From NCBI GenBank assembly GCA_020628865.1, contig JAHDEJ010000030.1, positions 11,781 to 67,056 on the forward strand: DNA of 55,276 nucleotides, read 5' to 3'. Origin of the DNA: Acidimicrobiales bacterium (GTDB lineage: Bacteria; Actinomycetota; Acidimicrobiia; Acidimicrobiales; SHLQ01). The notes under the pieces are model-generated. The model worked only from the letters and a program-made list of their open reading frames with translations, was not told where the DNA came from and searched no databases. This document shows, piece by piece, positions 1-9,347 of the stretch (position 1 is the stretch's first letter; the number at the start of each line of letters is the position of its first letter). Position numbers and translations under genes: made by a program.

Positions 1-128
1 GCGCTCCGCATCCATCTCCAGCGATGACGCAATCGATTTTTGTGGCGAGCTGACACATCGTGACGGAGACATGCGACACTGGGCGCCAGCGGCGGGACTC
101 ACCCGCGCCAGAGTGTTGAGGAGTGCCG

Positions 129-1217
129 ATGCGTGCAGCAGTGTGTCGGGAATTTGGCCAACCCCTGAGCGTGGAGGAGGTGGCGCTTCGATCGCTCGGA
201 CCCACCGACGTTCACGTCGATGTTGCGGCGTGCGCAGTGTGTCATTCCGACATCCACTACGCCGAGGGTGCGTGGGGCGGCTACCTCCCTGCCGTGTACG
301 GGCATGAGGCTGCGGGCGTGGTCAAGGCGGTCGGCGCCGATGTCACGCACGCCGCCGTCGGCGACCATGTCGTCGTCACACTGATTCGGTCGTGCGGCGA
401 CTGCTCCCAGTGCTCCCGGGGCAACGAGGTGTTCTGCTCGACGTCGTTCGCTTCGGACGAGCGCCAACGCCTCGAAGGCGCAGACGGAAGCGACATGCAA
501 GCGGCGATGAACTGTGGTGCATTCGCCGACGAGGTCATCATCGACGAGTCCCAGGTCGTCGCGATCCCCTCGGATCTCGGTTGGGAGCAGGCATCCCTGC
601 TCGCCTGCGGCGTGATCACGGGCGTCGGAGCCGTGATGAACACGTCCACGATCGACGACCGGTCGACCGTCGTGGTGGTCGGTGTCGGCGGCGTGGGCCT
701 CAACGCGGTTCAGGGTGCATCCATCGCTGGTGCGCCAGTCGTCATCGCCGTTGACCTCGAGGACGAGAAGCTCGAGACCGCCCGCGCCTTCGGCGCCACC
801 CACGTCGCCAACCCCAAGACCGGCGATGTGCACGCAGCGATCGCCGAGGCGACGGGAAGCGCCGGCGTCAGCCACGTACTCGTCACCGTCGGTTCCGCAC
901 CTGCCATCTCCTCCGCACTCGGCTACCTCGAGCCGGGTGGCGAGCTGGTGATCGTCGGCATGCCGGCGAACGACAATGAGATCGAAATCGACCCGGCCAC
1001 CGTTGCCGCCGTTGGGCATCGCATCGTCGGCTCGAAGATGGGCACATCTCGAATTCGCGAAGACATCCCGCAGCTGATCGAGTGGTACCGAGAGGGGAAG
1101 CTCAAGCTCGATGAACTCATCTCGGGCACCTATCCGCTCGACGACATCAACGACGCAATCGCCGCCGTCGGCGACGGATCCGTCATCCGCAACGTGATCG
1201 TGATGGACACGCCATGA
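129..1217 (+). CDS. Zinc-dependent alcohol dehydrogenase (MDR superfamily)
   Basis: Predicted cytoplasmic NAD(P)-dependent alcohol or polyol dehydrogenase of 362 residues. The catalytic zinc site is visible as Cys38-His39 and His59-Glu60. The structural zinc lobe is Cys89, Cys92, Cys95 and Cys103. A Rossmann GVGGVG motif lies near residue 180. A GTG at 123 is in frame, but GAGGAG at 118-123 sits 5 nt before the ATG at 129, so 129 is chosen. The stop overlaps the start of the next gene by 4 nt (ATGA), which implies translational coupling with an enolase-superfamily dehydratase. I infer oxidation of a sugar or polyol. The exact substrate cannot be read from sequence. Confidence 0.9.
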   Translation: MRAAVCREFGQPLSVEEVALRSLGPTDVHVDVAACAVCHSDIHYAEGAWGGYLPAVYGHEAAGVVKAVGADVTHAAVGDHVVVTLIRSCGDCSQCSRGNEVFCSTSFASDERQRLEGADGSDMQAAMNCGAFADEVIIDESQVVAIPSDLGWEQASLLACGVITGVGAVMNTSTIDDRSTVVVVGVGGVGLNAVQGASIAGAPVVIAVDLEDEKLETARAFGATHVANPKTGDVHAAIAEATGSAGVSHVLVTVGSAPAISSALGYLEPGGELVIVGMPANDNEIEIDPATVAAVGHRIVGSKMGTSRIREDIPQLIEWYREGKLKLDELISGTYPLDDINDAIAAVGDGSVIRNVIVMDTP

Positions 1218-2413
1218 AGTTCACCGATGTCGAGACGTTCGTCGTTCGGAACCCGCCGCCCGGTTACGGCGGCAAGTACTTCGCCTTCGTCAAGCTGAGC
1301 ACCGACACCGGCGCCACCGGTTGGGGAGAGGTCTACTCGCCACCGTTCGAACCGGCCACCGTCTCGGCGATCGTGGCGGACCTCTTCGACCGGCACGTCA
1401 AGGGCACGGACCCGTTCCGGATCGAGGAACGCAGCCGCCTCCTCTACGGCCTGGGTTTCACCCAGCGCCCAGACGTCACGATCGGCGGCGTGTTGAGTGC
1501 GTTCGACATGGCGTCGTGGGACATCGTCGGCAAGGAGACGGGACGCAACGTCACCGATCTCCTCGGCGGGAAGGTTCGGGATCGGGTGCGGTCCTACACC
1601 TACCTGTATCCGGCCGATGACGACGATGGGGAAGCGGTGTACGAGGACGCCGTGCTCGCCGCCGAGCGAGCCGTCGCCTACGTCGACGCCGGGCACACGG
1701 CCATCAAGTTCGATCCGGCGGGCCCCTATCGAGCGGTCGGGCCCCGTCAGCCGAGCATGAACGAGCTCACCCGTTCCGAAGCGTTCGTCCGAGAGATCCG
1801 CAAGGCCGTTGGCAACCGGGCGGACCTGCTGTTCGGCACCCATGGCCAATTCACCCCGTCTGGAGCGATTCGGCTCGCGCAAGTGCTCGAGCCGTACGCC
1901 CCCCTCTGGTTCGAGGAGCCGTGCCCGCCGGACATTCCTGAGGCGATGGCCGAGGTGGCACGCCACACCTCGATTCCGATCGCCACGGGAGAGCGACTCA
2001 CCAGCGTTTCCGAGTTCACCCGACTGCTCACCCTCGGGGCCGCGTCCATCCTGCAACCGAACCTCTCCCGGGCCGGCGGTATCACTGCCGGGAAGAAGAT
2101 CGCCGCCGTGGCCGAGGGCTTCGGCGCCCAGGTCGCGCCACATCTCTACTGCGGTCCGATCACGGGTGCGGCGAACCTCGCCGTGGCCTGCACGATCCCG
2201 AACTTCCTCGTGCTCGAAGGGATCCAGGAGTGGGGCGGGTTCCACGCCGAGATCCTGACCCGACCGGTGCAGTGGGAGGCCGGCCACGTCGTGCCGTTCA
2301 CCGAACCGGGTCTTGGTACCGAGGTGAATGAGGATGTCGCCCGGGCCAACGCCTGGGAAGGTGGGGGACTGCACCTCGCAATGACCACCGACACGGCGGA
2401 CTGGCCCGGCTGA
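1214..2413 (+). CDS. Mandelate racemase / muconate lactonizing enzyme family protein (sugar-acid dehydratase-like)
   Basis: Enolase-superfamily enzyme of 399 residues, the usual length. It has an N-terminal capping domain and a C-terminal barrel with KFDP near 165-168, WFEEP at 232-236, ATGE at 257-260 and APHLY at 308-312. These supply the expected Lys, two Glu metal ligands and His. The strand that normally begins the metal site with Asp reads GTHGQ at 208-212, so the first Asp ligand is Gly208, with His210 nearby. It overlaps the upstream dehydrogenase by 4 nt. Known relatives dehydrate or cycloisomerise sugar acids, so together the pair could oxidise a sugar and then dehydrate its acid. 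Substrate unknown. Confidence 0.85.
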   Translation: MKFTDVETFVVRNPPPGYGGKYFAFVKLSTDTGATGWGEVYSPPFEPATVSAIVADLFDRHVKGTDPFRIEERSRLLYGLGFTQRPDVTIGGVLSAFDMASWDIVGKETGRNVTDLLGGKVRDRVRSYTYLYPADDDDGEAVYEDAVLAAERAVAYVDAGHTAIKFDPAGPYRAVGPRQPSMNELTRSEAFVREIRKAVGNRADLLFGTHGQFTPSGAIRLAQVLEPYAPLWFEEPCPPDIPEAMAEVARHTSIPIATGERLTSVSEFTRLLTLGAASILQPNLSRAGGITAGKKIAAVAEGFGAQVAPHLYCGPITGAANLAVACTIPNFLVLEGIQEWGGFHAEILTRPVQWEAGHVVPFTEPGLGTEVNEDVARANAWEGGGLHLAMTTDTADWPG

Positions 2414-2443
2414 GCCGGGTCGACAACAACGCCGCCGTCCACC

Positions 2444-3349
2444 ATGTCCGTCGCCCGACTGCTGATCGACATCATGGGGCCGGTCGTCCTCATCGTCGGC
2501 GCCGGCTGGTTCGCCGGCCGCCGACTGTCGTTCGACGTCGGAACGCTGTCACGGCTTGCGTTCTGGGTGCTCGGACCCGCCTTCGTCTTCGACGTGTTCT
2601 CGGATGCGGATCTCGAGCGGGACGTGGCGCTCCGGCTGATGGTTGCCGCGCTCGCTGGGATGCTGGCCGCCGGCGTGCTGGGGAGGCTGCTCGGTCGGTC
2701 GCTCGGCCTCGAAGGTGCCCGACGCGACGGACTCACGTTGACGAGCGCCTACGGGAACGTGGGCAACGCCGGTCTTGCGATCAGCGTGTTTGCGTTCGGC
2801 GAGCCGGCGGTCCCGGCCGCCGCGCTGCTGATGGTCGTGATCAACATCTCGGGCATTCTCCTCGGCGTTGCGCTGGCTTCGGCGCGGACCGAAGGGCTGG
2901 GGCCGGCGATCCGACGGAGCCTGAGCGCGCCGATGACCATCGCGGCGGCGATCGCCCTCGCCGTCAACGCCTTCGACACTGCCGTTCCCCTCGTTGCCGA
3001 GCGGGCGATCGGGCTCGGCGCGGGGGCCCTCATCCCGGTCATGTTGTTGACGCTCGGGATGCAGCTGGCGCAGAACGGGGCGCCCGGGCTGTCGGCCGAC
3101 ATCGGCCTCGTCGGCGTGACGAAGCTGTTGGTCGCACCGGTGATGGCCGGAATCGTCGGCTGGCTGCTCGGCCTCGAGGGCGACACCTTCGGGGTGCTGA
3201 TCCTGCAGTCGGCGATGCCGCCGGCCGTCTTCTGTGCCGTCGTTGCGCTCGAGTACGACATGGACCCCGACCGCGTGTCGGCGACCGTTGTGGGAAGCAC
3301 GCTGCTGGCATTGGCCACGCTTCCGATCGCCCTCGTCATCGTCACCTGA
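2444..3349 (+). CDS. AEC family transporter (auxin efflux carrier / malonate permease type)
   Basis: Integral membrane protein of 301 residues with about ten hydrophobic segments along its length and little soluble sequence. The pattern fits the AEC family: a first helix near residues 5-22, the small-residue motif SAYGNVGNAGLA near 103-114, and a C-terminal segment LQSAMPPAVF. AEC permeases move carboxylates and other small anions, usually by secondary transport. It lies 30 nt after the dehydratase gene on the same strand, so it may carry a substrate or product of that pathway. No Shine-Dalgarno sequence is evident before the ATG. Confidence 0.8.
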   Translation: MSVARLLIDIMGPVVLIVGAGWFAGRRLSFDVGTLSRLAFWVLGPAFVFDVFSDADLERDVALRLMVAALAGMLAAGVLGRLLGRSLGLEGARRDGLTLTSAYGNVGNAGLAISVFAFGEPAVPAAALLMVVINISGILLGVALASARTEGLGPAIRRSLSAPMTIAAAIALAVNAFDTAVPLVAERAIGLGAGALIPVMLLTLGMQLAQNGAPGLSADIGLVGVTKLLVAPVMAGIVGWLLGLEGDTFGVLILQSAMPPAVFCAVVALEYDMDPDRVSATVVGSTLLALATLPIALVIVT

Positions 3350-3383
3350 GTCTCGAAACGCCCATCGAGCGTTGACGACCATC

Positions 3384-3389
3384 TAGCGT
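3384..3389 (+). promoter_or_regulatory. Candidate -10 box of leaderless promoter for the aldose epimerase gene
   Basis: TAGCGT lies 6 nt upstream of the ATG at 3396, and no Shine-Dalgarno sequence is present. The spacing places the transcription start on the start codon. It is one of a series of similarly spaced TANNNT boxes in this window. Confidence 0.45.
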
Positions 3390-3395
3390 TTGGGC

Positions 3396-4160
3396 ATGGA
3401 ACTCACTTCGAACCGGGCGGCGGCCACCATCGATCTCGAGGGCGGTCGACTGTCCTCGCTCGTCGTCGACGGCATGGAGTTGCTGGTCACCGAGGCCGAA
3501 AAGCCCACCCGGTGGGGGTCGTTCCCCATGGTCCCATGGGCGGGTCGACTTCCCTTCGGGCTGCTTCGATTCGATGGTGAAACCCACGAGTTCCCCATCA
3601 CGTCGCCACCCCACGCCAACCACGGCACGGCGATGCGATCGACGTGGGTGGAGACCGCCCCCGGGCGCATCGAAACGGAACTCGGTGCGCCCTGGCCGTT
3701 CGGCGGTCGGGTCACCCAGCACTTCGAGCTCACCGACGACGCCTTCACCGTGACGATGGAGATCTTCGCCGATGATCGGCCGATGCCCGCCCAGATGGGT
3801 TGGCACCCGTGGTACCGCCGCCAACTGGACCGGGGCGGTCCGGTCGAGCTCACGTTCGCGGCGGGGCAGATCTACGAGACGGACGACGATCAGATTCCGA
3901 CCGGCACGCTGGTGCCGGTTCCGGAAGGCCCATGGGACGAGACGTTCGTGGACGTCAGCCAGACCCCGATCCTGCACTGGCCCGATGCGCTCACGGTGGC
4001 GCTGACGTCCAACTTCGATCATTGGGTCGTCTTCACGAAACCGGACCACGCCTATGCGATCGAGCCGCAGTCCGGCGCGCCGAACGATCTCAACCGGGCC
4101 CCGCACGTGATCGCTCCGGGCGGCTCGCTCGCTGGTTGGATGAAACTCGACTGGGGCTGA
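3396..4160 (+). CDS. Aldose 1-epimerase family protein (mutarotase)
   Basis: Galactose-mutarotase-like beta-sandwich protein of 254 residues. Motifs include MVPWAGRLPFG near 47-57, ANHGTAMRSTW (a His in the usual catalytic position), GWHPWYRR near 133-140 and EPQSGAPND near 224-232. Family members interconvert alpha and beta anomers of hexoses or modified sugars. A TTG at 3390 is in frame, but the ATG at 3396 is preferred because a TAGCGT box lies 6 nt before it, suggesting a leaderless transcript. It follows a sugar dehydrogenase, dehydratase and transporter, consistent with a carbohydrate oxidation locus. Confidence 0.82.
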   Translation: MELTSNRAAATIDLEGGRLSSLVVDGMELLVTEAEKPTRWGSFPMVPWAGRLPFGLLRFDGETHEFPITSPPHANHGTAMRSTWVETAPGRIETELGAPWPFGGRVTQHFELTDDAFTVTMEIFADDRPMPAQMGWHPWYRRQLDRGGPVELTFAAGQIYETDDDQIPTGTLVPVPEGPWDETFVDVSQTPILHWPDALTVALTSNFDHWVVFTKPDHAYAIEPQSGAPNDLNRAPHVIAPGGSLAGWMKLDWG

Positions 4161-4163
4161 GCG

Positions 4164-5165
4164 TCAGGTGTCGAGGCGGGCGGCAAGCAGGTCGACGACC
4201 TCGATGCCGGGGCCGCCGGCTGACGCCGCCTCCGGCCGGATGTCCTCGCCGAGAAGCGCGCCGATGCTCGCGGCGGTGGAGGCCCCGAGCGCATCGAGGT
4301 CGTAGCCACCTTCGAGGAAGGCGATCACGCGGCCGGAGGGAACCATCGTTCGCAACCGTGCCGTGAGGTCGGCGTGATCGGCCGAGGTCAGACCGAGGTT
4401 GGTGAGCGGGTCGGCCCGGTGGGCATCGAACCCGGCGGAGATGAGCAGCCAGTCGGGATCGAAGGCCTCAATGGCCGGCTCGATCACCCGGTCGAACGCC
4501 TGGAGGTACACATCGCCGGTGGCCCCGGACGGCATCGGCACGTTCAGGGTGTACCCCACACCCGCCCCGGCTCCGGTCTCGTCGACGGCACCGGTACCCG
4601 GGTATTGCGGATACTCGTGCAAGGAGACGAAGAGGACGTCGTCACGCTCGTAGAACACGTCCTGTGTGCCGTTTCCGTGATGCGCGTCGTAGTCGACGAT
4701 GGCGACACGCTGACCCTTCTGAGTCAGCGCATGGGCGGTCACGGCAATGTTGTTGAACAGGCAGAAGCCCATGGACCGGGTTGGCGTGGCGTGATGGCCG
4801 GGCGGCCGCACGAGGCAGAACGCCGAGTCGACCGTGCCGGCTTCCAGGAGCCCGACCGCATCGAGGCCAGCACCCGCCGCCAGCCGAGCGGCGTGCAGCG
4901 ATCCGCTGCTCATGTGGGTGTCCGGATCCAGTCGAACACGGTCCTGTCCGCCCAACGCCTCGATCGTGTCCACGAGGTCCGTGCTGTGCACGCCGAAGAG
5001 GGCTTCCGTCGGGACCGGGGTCGGGGTGTGCCAGGAAACGGCGTCCGCCAGCCCGTGGGCGGCGATGCCCGACAGGGCGGCGTCGTAGCGCTCCGGCCGT
5101 TCGGGGTGCCCGGCCGGCGGCCGGTGATCGAGAACGTGTTCGTCGGCGATGATGGCGATGCTCAT
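4164..5165 (-). CDS. Histone deacetylase family protein (class II-type amidohydrolase)
   Basis: Zinc amidohydrolase of 333 residues in the arginase/deacetylase fold. Active-site signatures are RPPGHHATPTRSMGFCLFNN (the paired His), DYDAHHGNGTQDVFY (Asp/His zinc ligands) and SAGFDAHRADPL (second zinc Asp), with the C-terminal FLEGGYDL. Bacterial relatives deacetylate acetylpolyamines or other acetylated small molecules, or act on protein lysines. The reading frame stays open upstream to 5255, but the ATG at 5165 begins the conserved MSIAIIADE start, so 5165 is chosen. It is divergent from the H-NOX gene and converges on the mutarotase gene with 3 nt between stops. Confidence 0.9.
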   Translation of the reverse strand: MSIAIIADEHVLDHRPPAGHPERPERYDAALSGIAAHGLADAVSWHTPTPVPTEALFGVHSTDLVDTIEALGGQDRVRLDPDTHMSSGSLHAARLAAGAGLDAVGLLEAGTVDSAFCLVRPPGHHATPTRSMGFCLFNNIAVTAHALTQKGQRVAIVDYDAHHGNGTQDVFYERDDVLFVSLHEYPQYPGTGAVDETGAGAGVGYTLNVPMPSGATGDVYLQAFDRVIEPAIEAFDPDWLLISAGFDAHRADPLTNLGLTSADHADLTARLRTMVPSGRVIAFLEGGYDLDALGASTAASIGALLGEDIRPEAASAGGPGIEVVDLLAARLDT

Positions 5166-5314
5166 GGTGGTGGATTCCCCGAATGCGGCTGTGTTGCAGT
5201 CTTCCATCGACCGTCGCGTACTGCTCAACTCACCCTTCCCGGATGTCGATGTCACCCGAAACAGTGTTCAAGCGCGGCGGCTGAAGAATCGCCCGGAGAA
5301 GTGAGGAAACGAAC

Positions 5315-5869
5315 ATGAAGGGTGTGGTCTTCAACGCGGCCCAGGAAGCGGTCATCGAGTTGTTCGACGAGGACACGTGGGATGACCTGCTCGACGCAGC
5401 GGACGTCGACGGCGTGTACAGCTCGGTCGGTTCGTACCCCGATGAGGAGCTCGTTGCGATCGTCGTGGCGGCATCCGAGGCGACGGGCCTCTCGGTCGAG
5501 GACGTGCTCGTGGCGGTTGGACGCAAGGCGCTGCAGCACCTCGCTTCACGAGTTCCGACGCTGATCGGCGGTTGCACGAACGCCTTCGAGATGCTCGGAA
5601 TGATCCACGATGTGATCCACGTCGAGGTGCTCAAGCTCTACCCGGACTCCCGTCCGCCAGAGTTCACCTACGAAGACCTTCCCGACGGTGGTCTCCGCAT
5701 GGGCTATCGCTCGCCGCGGTGTCTCGATGCGCTCGCCGAGGGGCTCATCCTCGGCGTGGGCGACCGATTCGACACCGAACTGCGCGTCGAGCGTCACCCG
5801 ATCTCCGGGAGCGGCGAGGTGTACCTCGACGTGTGGGAGGTCGCAGCCGAACAGACACAGGCTGCATGA
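5315..5869 (+). CDS. H-NOX domain heme-based gas sensor
   Basis: Stand-alone heme-nitric oxide/oxygen binding protein of 184 residues, the normal length for the family. It begins MKGVVFN and carries the expected [26 protein letters not shown] block. The proximal heme ligand is His102, placed 7 residues before the Tyr of [11 protein letters not shown] as in soluble guanylate cyclase. The heme-propionate motif Y-x-S-x-R is YRSPR at 131-135. GAGGA at 5303-5307 lies 7 nt before the ATG. Its stop overlaps the start of a hybrid histidine kinase gene (ATGA), the classic H-NOX/kinase arrangement. It probably binds NO and changes kinase activity. Confidence 0.93.
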   Translation: MKGVVFNAAQEAVIELFDEDTWDDLLDAADVDGVYSSVGSYPDEELVAIVVAASEATGLSVEDVLVAVGRKALQHLASRVPTLIGGCTNAFEMLGMIHDVIHVEVLKLYPDSRPPEFTYEDLPDGGLRMGYRSPRCLDALAEGLILGVGDRFDTELRVERHPISGSGEVYLDVWEVAAEQTQAA

Positions 5870-7608
5870 ACCCGTCCCCGCCGAGCGAAGTCAAGGAAGG
5901 CGACACCCCCACCGTCGCCGACCTGGAGAAGCGCGTCCACCGACTGGAGCGACGGCTCGCACGCGAGCGTGCGGCCCGGGCGACCGCCGAGCAGACGACG
6001 GAAGACCGCCTCCGGGAGACCTACATCGCCAAGCGGGAAGCTGAACGGCACGCCGAGATCGCCGAACGATCGAGCCAGGCGAAGTCGGAGTTCCTGGCCA
6101 ACATGAGCCACGAACTCCGGACGCCGATGAACGGCGTGATCGGAATGACCAGCCTGTTGCTCGACACGGAACTGGATGCCGAGCAACAGGAGTACATGCG
6201 AACGATCCGATCGAGCGGTGAAACGTTGCTCGCCGTGATCAACGACATCCTCGACTTCTCGAAGATCGAGGCCGGGAAGCTCGAGCTCGAAACGTTCCCG
6301 TTCGAGATACGCACGGTCGTGGCCGAGGCGCTCGACCTGACGGTGGTCACCATCGGCGACCGTCCGATCGAGTTGGCGTACGAGGTCGGCGAGAGCGTGC
6401 CCCGCATGCTGCTCGGTGACGTGATTCGGCTGCGGCAGATCCTCAACAACCTGTTGAGCAATGCGGCGAAGTTCACGAAGTCGGGCGAGATCGTCGTGAC
6501 GGTGAGCTCGACGGAGGTCGATGTGGATCGCCATCGCGTGCGCATCTCCGTGCGTGACACCGGCATCGGCATCCCGCCCGATCGTCTGTCCGTGCTTTTC
6601 GATTCGTTCGAGCAGGCCGACACGTCGACGACGCGCCAGTTCGGTGGAACCGGACTCGGTCTCTCCATCAGCCTGCAGCTGGCCAAACTGATGGAGGGCA
6701 CCATCACGGTCACGAGCGAACTCGGTACCGGGTCCACCTTCACGGCCGAACTCGAACTCGATTCCGTCGATGACGGTCGTTGGTCCACGCCGGCCGAACA
6801 GCTGGACGCCCTTCGCGGCCGCAACGTGCTCATCGTCGACGACAACGGAACCAACCTTCGAATTCTCGAACGGCAGCTGGCCAAGTGGGAGATCCACGTC
6901 ACGTCGTGCGCGAGTGGGTCCGAGGCGTTGGCGTCCCTTGCAAACGGCCACGAGTTCGACGCGGCCATCTTCGACATGCAGATGCCGGAGATGGATGGCC
7001 TGGAGCTCACCCAACGGGTGCGCGCACGAAGCGGTCGGCGCTTCCCGATCGTCCTGCTCACGTCACTCGGTCGTCGTGAAGACGGCGATGACCTGTTTGC
7101 GGCGCAGATGTCGAAGCCGGCCAAACCCGACGCACTCCGAGACGTGCTCGTCGGTGTTCTCCAGACGAAGCCGGTCGAGGACGATGCGGAGCCGGCGAAG
7201 CCGGCGTTCGACGGCGACCTCGGATCCTCCCATCCGTTGCGCATTCTTCTCGCCGAAGACAACCCGGTGAACCAGAAGGTGGCCGCAGCGCTGCTCTCCC
7301 GCATGGGGTATGAGGTGGACATCGCGAACAATGGCCAGGAGGCCCTCCAGGCGGTGATGGCCCACACCTATGACCTCGTCCTGATGGACGTCCAAATGCC
7401 GGAGATGGATGGCCTCGCCGCCACTCGCGCCATTCGGACGATGCTTCCCGAGGACCAGCAGCCACACATCGTTGCGCTCACGGCCAACGCGCTCAAGGGC
7501 GACCGCGAGGCCTGCCTCGACGCCGGAATGCACGAGTACGTCACGAAACCGATTCGGTCCGACGAGCTCACCGATGTGCTTCGTCGTGCGCCGAGGCGTG
7601 CGGACTGA
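5866..7608 (+). CDS. Soluble hybrid histidine kinase with two receiver domains, partner of H-NOX
   Basis: Protein of 580 residues with no transmembrane segment. In order: an N-terminal coiled coil (about 15-70), HisKA with phospho-acceptor His82 in SHELRTPMN, HATPase_c with N-box Asn195/Asn199, DTGIG at 231-235 and GGTGLGL at 260-266, receiver 1 (320-430, phospho-Asp370, Lys417) and receiver 2 (458-575, acidic pair Glu464-Asp465, phospho-Asp508, Lys561). No sensory domain and no Hpt domain are present, so the coupled H-NOX protein is the likely input. Output must pass to an Hpt or regulator outside this window. Its start overlaps the H-NOX stop by 4 nt. Confidence 0.93.
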   Translation: MNPSPPSEVKEGDTPTVADLEKRVHRLERRLARERAARATAEQTTEDRLRETYIAKREAERHAEIAERSSQAKSEFLANMSHELRTPMNGVIGMTSLLLDTELDAEQQEYMRTIRSSGETLLAVINDILDFSKIEAGKLELETFPFEIRTVVAEALDLTVVTIGDRPIELAYEVGESVPRMLLGDVIRLRQILNNLLSNAAKFTKSGEIVVTVSSTEVDVDRHRVRISVRDTGIGIPPDRLSVLFDSFEQADTSTTRQFGGTGLGLSISLQLAKLMEGTITVTSELGTGSTFTAELELDSVDDGRWSTPAEQLDALRGRNVLIVDDNGTNLRILERQLAKWEIHVTSCASGSEALASLANGHEFDAAIFDMQMPEMDGLELTQRVRARSGRRFPIVLLTSLGRREDGDDLFAAQMSKPAKPDALRDVLVGVLQTKPVEDDAEPAKPAFDGDLGSSHPLRILLAEDNPVNQKVAAALLSRMGYEVDIANNGQEALQAVMAHTYDLVLMDVQMPEMDGLAATRAIRTMLPEDQQPHIVALTANALKGDREACLDAGMHEYVTKPIRSDELTDVLRRAPRRAD

Positions 7609-7671
7609 ACGGGTCGAGCCGCAATCTGTCGGCCGTCCGAGTCCGGTCGATCACGGCTGGATCGGGTGTGC

Positions 7672-7677
7672 CATGAT
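7672..7677 (+). promoter_or_regulatory. Candidate -10 box of leaderless promoter for the LLM oxidoreductase operon
   Basis: CATGAT lies 6 nt before the ATG at 7684. The first base departs from TANNNT. There is no Shine-Dalgarno sequence, so this three-gene operon may be transcribed from its start codon. Confidence 0.35.
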
Positions 7678-7683
7678 CGGACG

Positions 7684-8550
7684 ATGAAAGCCGGGTTCTC
7701 GCACTTTCCGACCGCGTACTCGATCCCACCGGACGAACTCGGTCCGGTGCTCGAGCGTCATGGTGTCGAGTCGATCTGGGTTGCCGAGCATTCGCACATT
7801 CCGCTTTCGCGGAAGTCGCCGGCGCCGGCCGGGGGTGAACTGGCGCGCCAGTACTACGACACCTATGACCCGTTCGTGTGGTTGACGATGCTCGCCGCGC
7901 ACACGTCGACGCTGAAGCTGGCCACGGGAATCTGCCTGGTGATCCAGCGCGATCCGATCCACACCGCCAAAGCCGTGTCCAGCCTCGATCGTCTGAGCGG
8001 TGGGCGTTTCCTGTTCGGCGTTGGCGCCGGGTGGAACGAGGACGAGATGAACAACCACGGCACCGCCCTCGAGGGCCGGTTCAAGCTGATGCGGGAACGG
8101 GTGGCGGCGATGAAGGCGATCTGGACGATGGACGAGGCGGAGTTCCACGGCGACCTGGTCGATTTCGACCCCATGGTGAGCGAGCCCAAGCCTGTCACCA
8201 AGCCGTACCCGCCGATCCATGTTGGCGGCGTGTTTCCCGGCGGTGCCCGCCGAGCCGTGGAGTGGGCGGACGGATGGATCCCGGTGGGTGGACGCGGGGG
8301 CGCCGCGCTCGGACCGTCGATCCGTGAGATGCGGGAGATGGCCACCGCCGCCGGGCGAGCTCCATCGGAGATCGAGGTCTCGGTGTACAACGCCCCGGCA
8401 ACGGCGGAGGCGTTGGAGGAGTTCGCAGAAGCCGGGGTCGATCGGGTGGCGTTCACGCTTCCGTCGGTCGGGACCGCCCAGGCGATCGAGTCGATTGAGG
8501 CCGCCATGGCCGTGTTCGAGGCATCCGGCCTCAAGGAAGGATCTGCATGA
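7684..8550 (+). CDS. LLM class flavin-dependent oxidoreductase (probable F420-dependent)
   Basis: Luciferase-like monooxygenase superfamily TIM-barrel enzyme of 288 residues. It shows the family blocks VESIWVAEHSHIP, LKLATGICLVIQRDPIHTAKAVSSLDRLSGGRFLFGVGAGWNEDE (two adjoining segments) and PIHVGGVFPGGARRAVEWADGWIP. Relatives in actinobacteria commonly use coenzyme F420, but the cofactor cannot be proven from sequence. The ATG at 7684 is chosen over the in-frame upstream start at 7666 because it begins the conserved domain and sits 6 nt from a -10-like box. It overlaps the downstream SDR gene by 4 nt, so they are probably cotranscribed. Confidence 0.85.
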   Translation: MKAGFSHFPTAYSIPPDELGPVLERHGVESIWVAEHSHIPLSRKSPAPAGGELARQYYDTYDPFVWLTMLAAHTSTLKLATGICLVIQRDPIHTAKAVSSLDRLSGGRFLFGVGAGWNEDEMNNHGTALEGRFKLMRERVAAMKAIWTMDEAEFHGDLVDFDPMVSEPKPVTKPYPPIHVGGVFPGGARRAVEWADGWIPVGGRGGAALGPSIREMREMATAAGRAPSEIEVSVYNAPATAEALEEFAEAGVDRVAFTLPSVGTAQAIESIEAAMAVFEASGLKEGSA

Positions 8551-9347
8551 GCAACCGAATCCAGGAGCTGTTCGGGGTTGCCGGGCGCACCGCCGTCGTC
8601 ACGGGTGGCTCGCGGGGCATCGGCGAGATGATCGCCGAGGGGTTTGTCGATGCGGGAGCATCGGTCATCATCACCGCCCGCAAGGCGGAGGAGTTGCAGG
8701 CCACGGCCGATCGCCTCTCCGAGAAGTTGGCCGACGGTGCGACGGTCACCGCCGTGCCGGGAGATCTGTCGACCGTGGAGGGTGTCACGGCCTTTGCCGA
8801 GGCGGTTCGGGCGATCACACCGACCGTGGACATCCTGGTGAACAACGCCGGAGCGACCTGGGGCGCACCGCTGGACGACTACCCGGAGTCCGGCTGGAAC
8901 AAGCTGATGGACGTGAACCTGCGCGGGGTGTTCTTCCTCACGCAGTCGTTGCTTCCGGAGCTTCGGGCGGCCGCGACGGCCGAACATCCTGCCCGGGTGA
9001 TCAACATCGGCTCGGTCGACGGTCTCCGGGTGCCCGGGATGGAGGTGTACGCCTATTCGGCGTCGAAGGCGGCCGTGCATCAGCTGACTCGGCACCTCGC
9101 CGCCCGGCTCGCCCCGGAGCATGTGCTCGTCAACGCAATCGCACCGGGTCCGTTCGAGTCGAAGATGATGGCGTTTGCGCTCGAAGACGAGCAGATGCGT
9201 GCCGCAGTGGCCGCCGATGTTCCCCTCGGTCGAATCGGAACGCCCGACGACATGGCGGGCACGGCGCTCTTCCTCGCGAGTCGAGCTGGCGCGTATGTGA
9301 CCGGCGCGGTGCTGCCCGTGGGCGGCGGGATCTGGTCGGCGCAATGA
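8547..9347 (+). CDS. SDR family oxidoreductase
   Basis: Short-chain dehydrogenase/reductase of 266 residues. The NAD(P) site is TGGSRGIGE near 19-27, NNAG follows near residue 97, and the catalytic Ser in INIGSVDG is followed by the Tyr-x3-Lys of YAYSASKAA. The C-terminal GGGIWSA is typical of classical SDRs. It overlaps both neighbours by 4 nt (ATGA on each side), so the LLM enzyme, this SDR and the Fe-S protein form one translational unit. The pathway is unknown. Confidence 0.9.
   Translation: MSNRIQELFGVAGRTAVVTGGSRGIGEMIAEGFVDAGASVIITARKAEELQATADRLSEKLADGATVTAVPGDLSTVEGVTAFAEAVRAITPTVDILVNNAGATWGAPLDDYPESGWNKLMDVNLRGVFFLTQSLLPELRAAATAEHPARVINIGSVDGLRVPGMEVYAYSASKAAVHQLTRHLAARLAPEHVLVNAIAPGPFESKMMAFALEDEQMRAAVAADVPLGRIGTPDDMAGTALFLASRAGAYVTGAVLPVGGGIWSAQ

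Noticed and set aside
1-128. Possible truncated minus-strand gene starting near position 11 or 15 at the left edge
   Set aside because: An ATG with a nearby GGAG can be read, but only three to five codons lie inside the window, so it cannot be supported. Nothing else is seen before the dehydrogenase gene.
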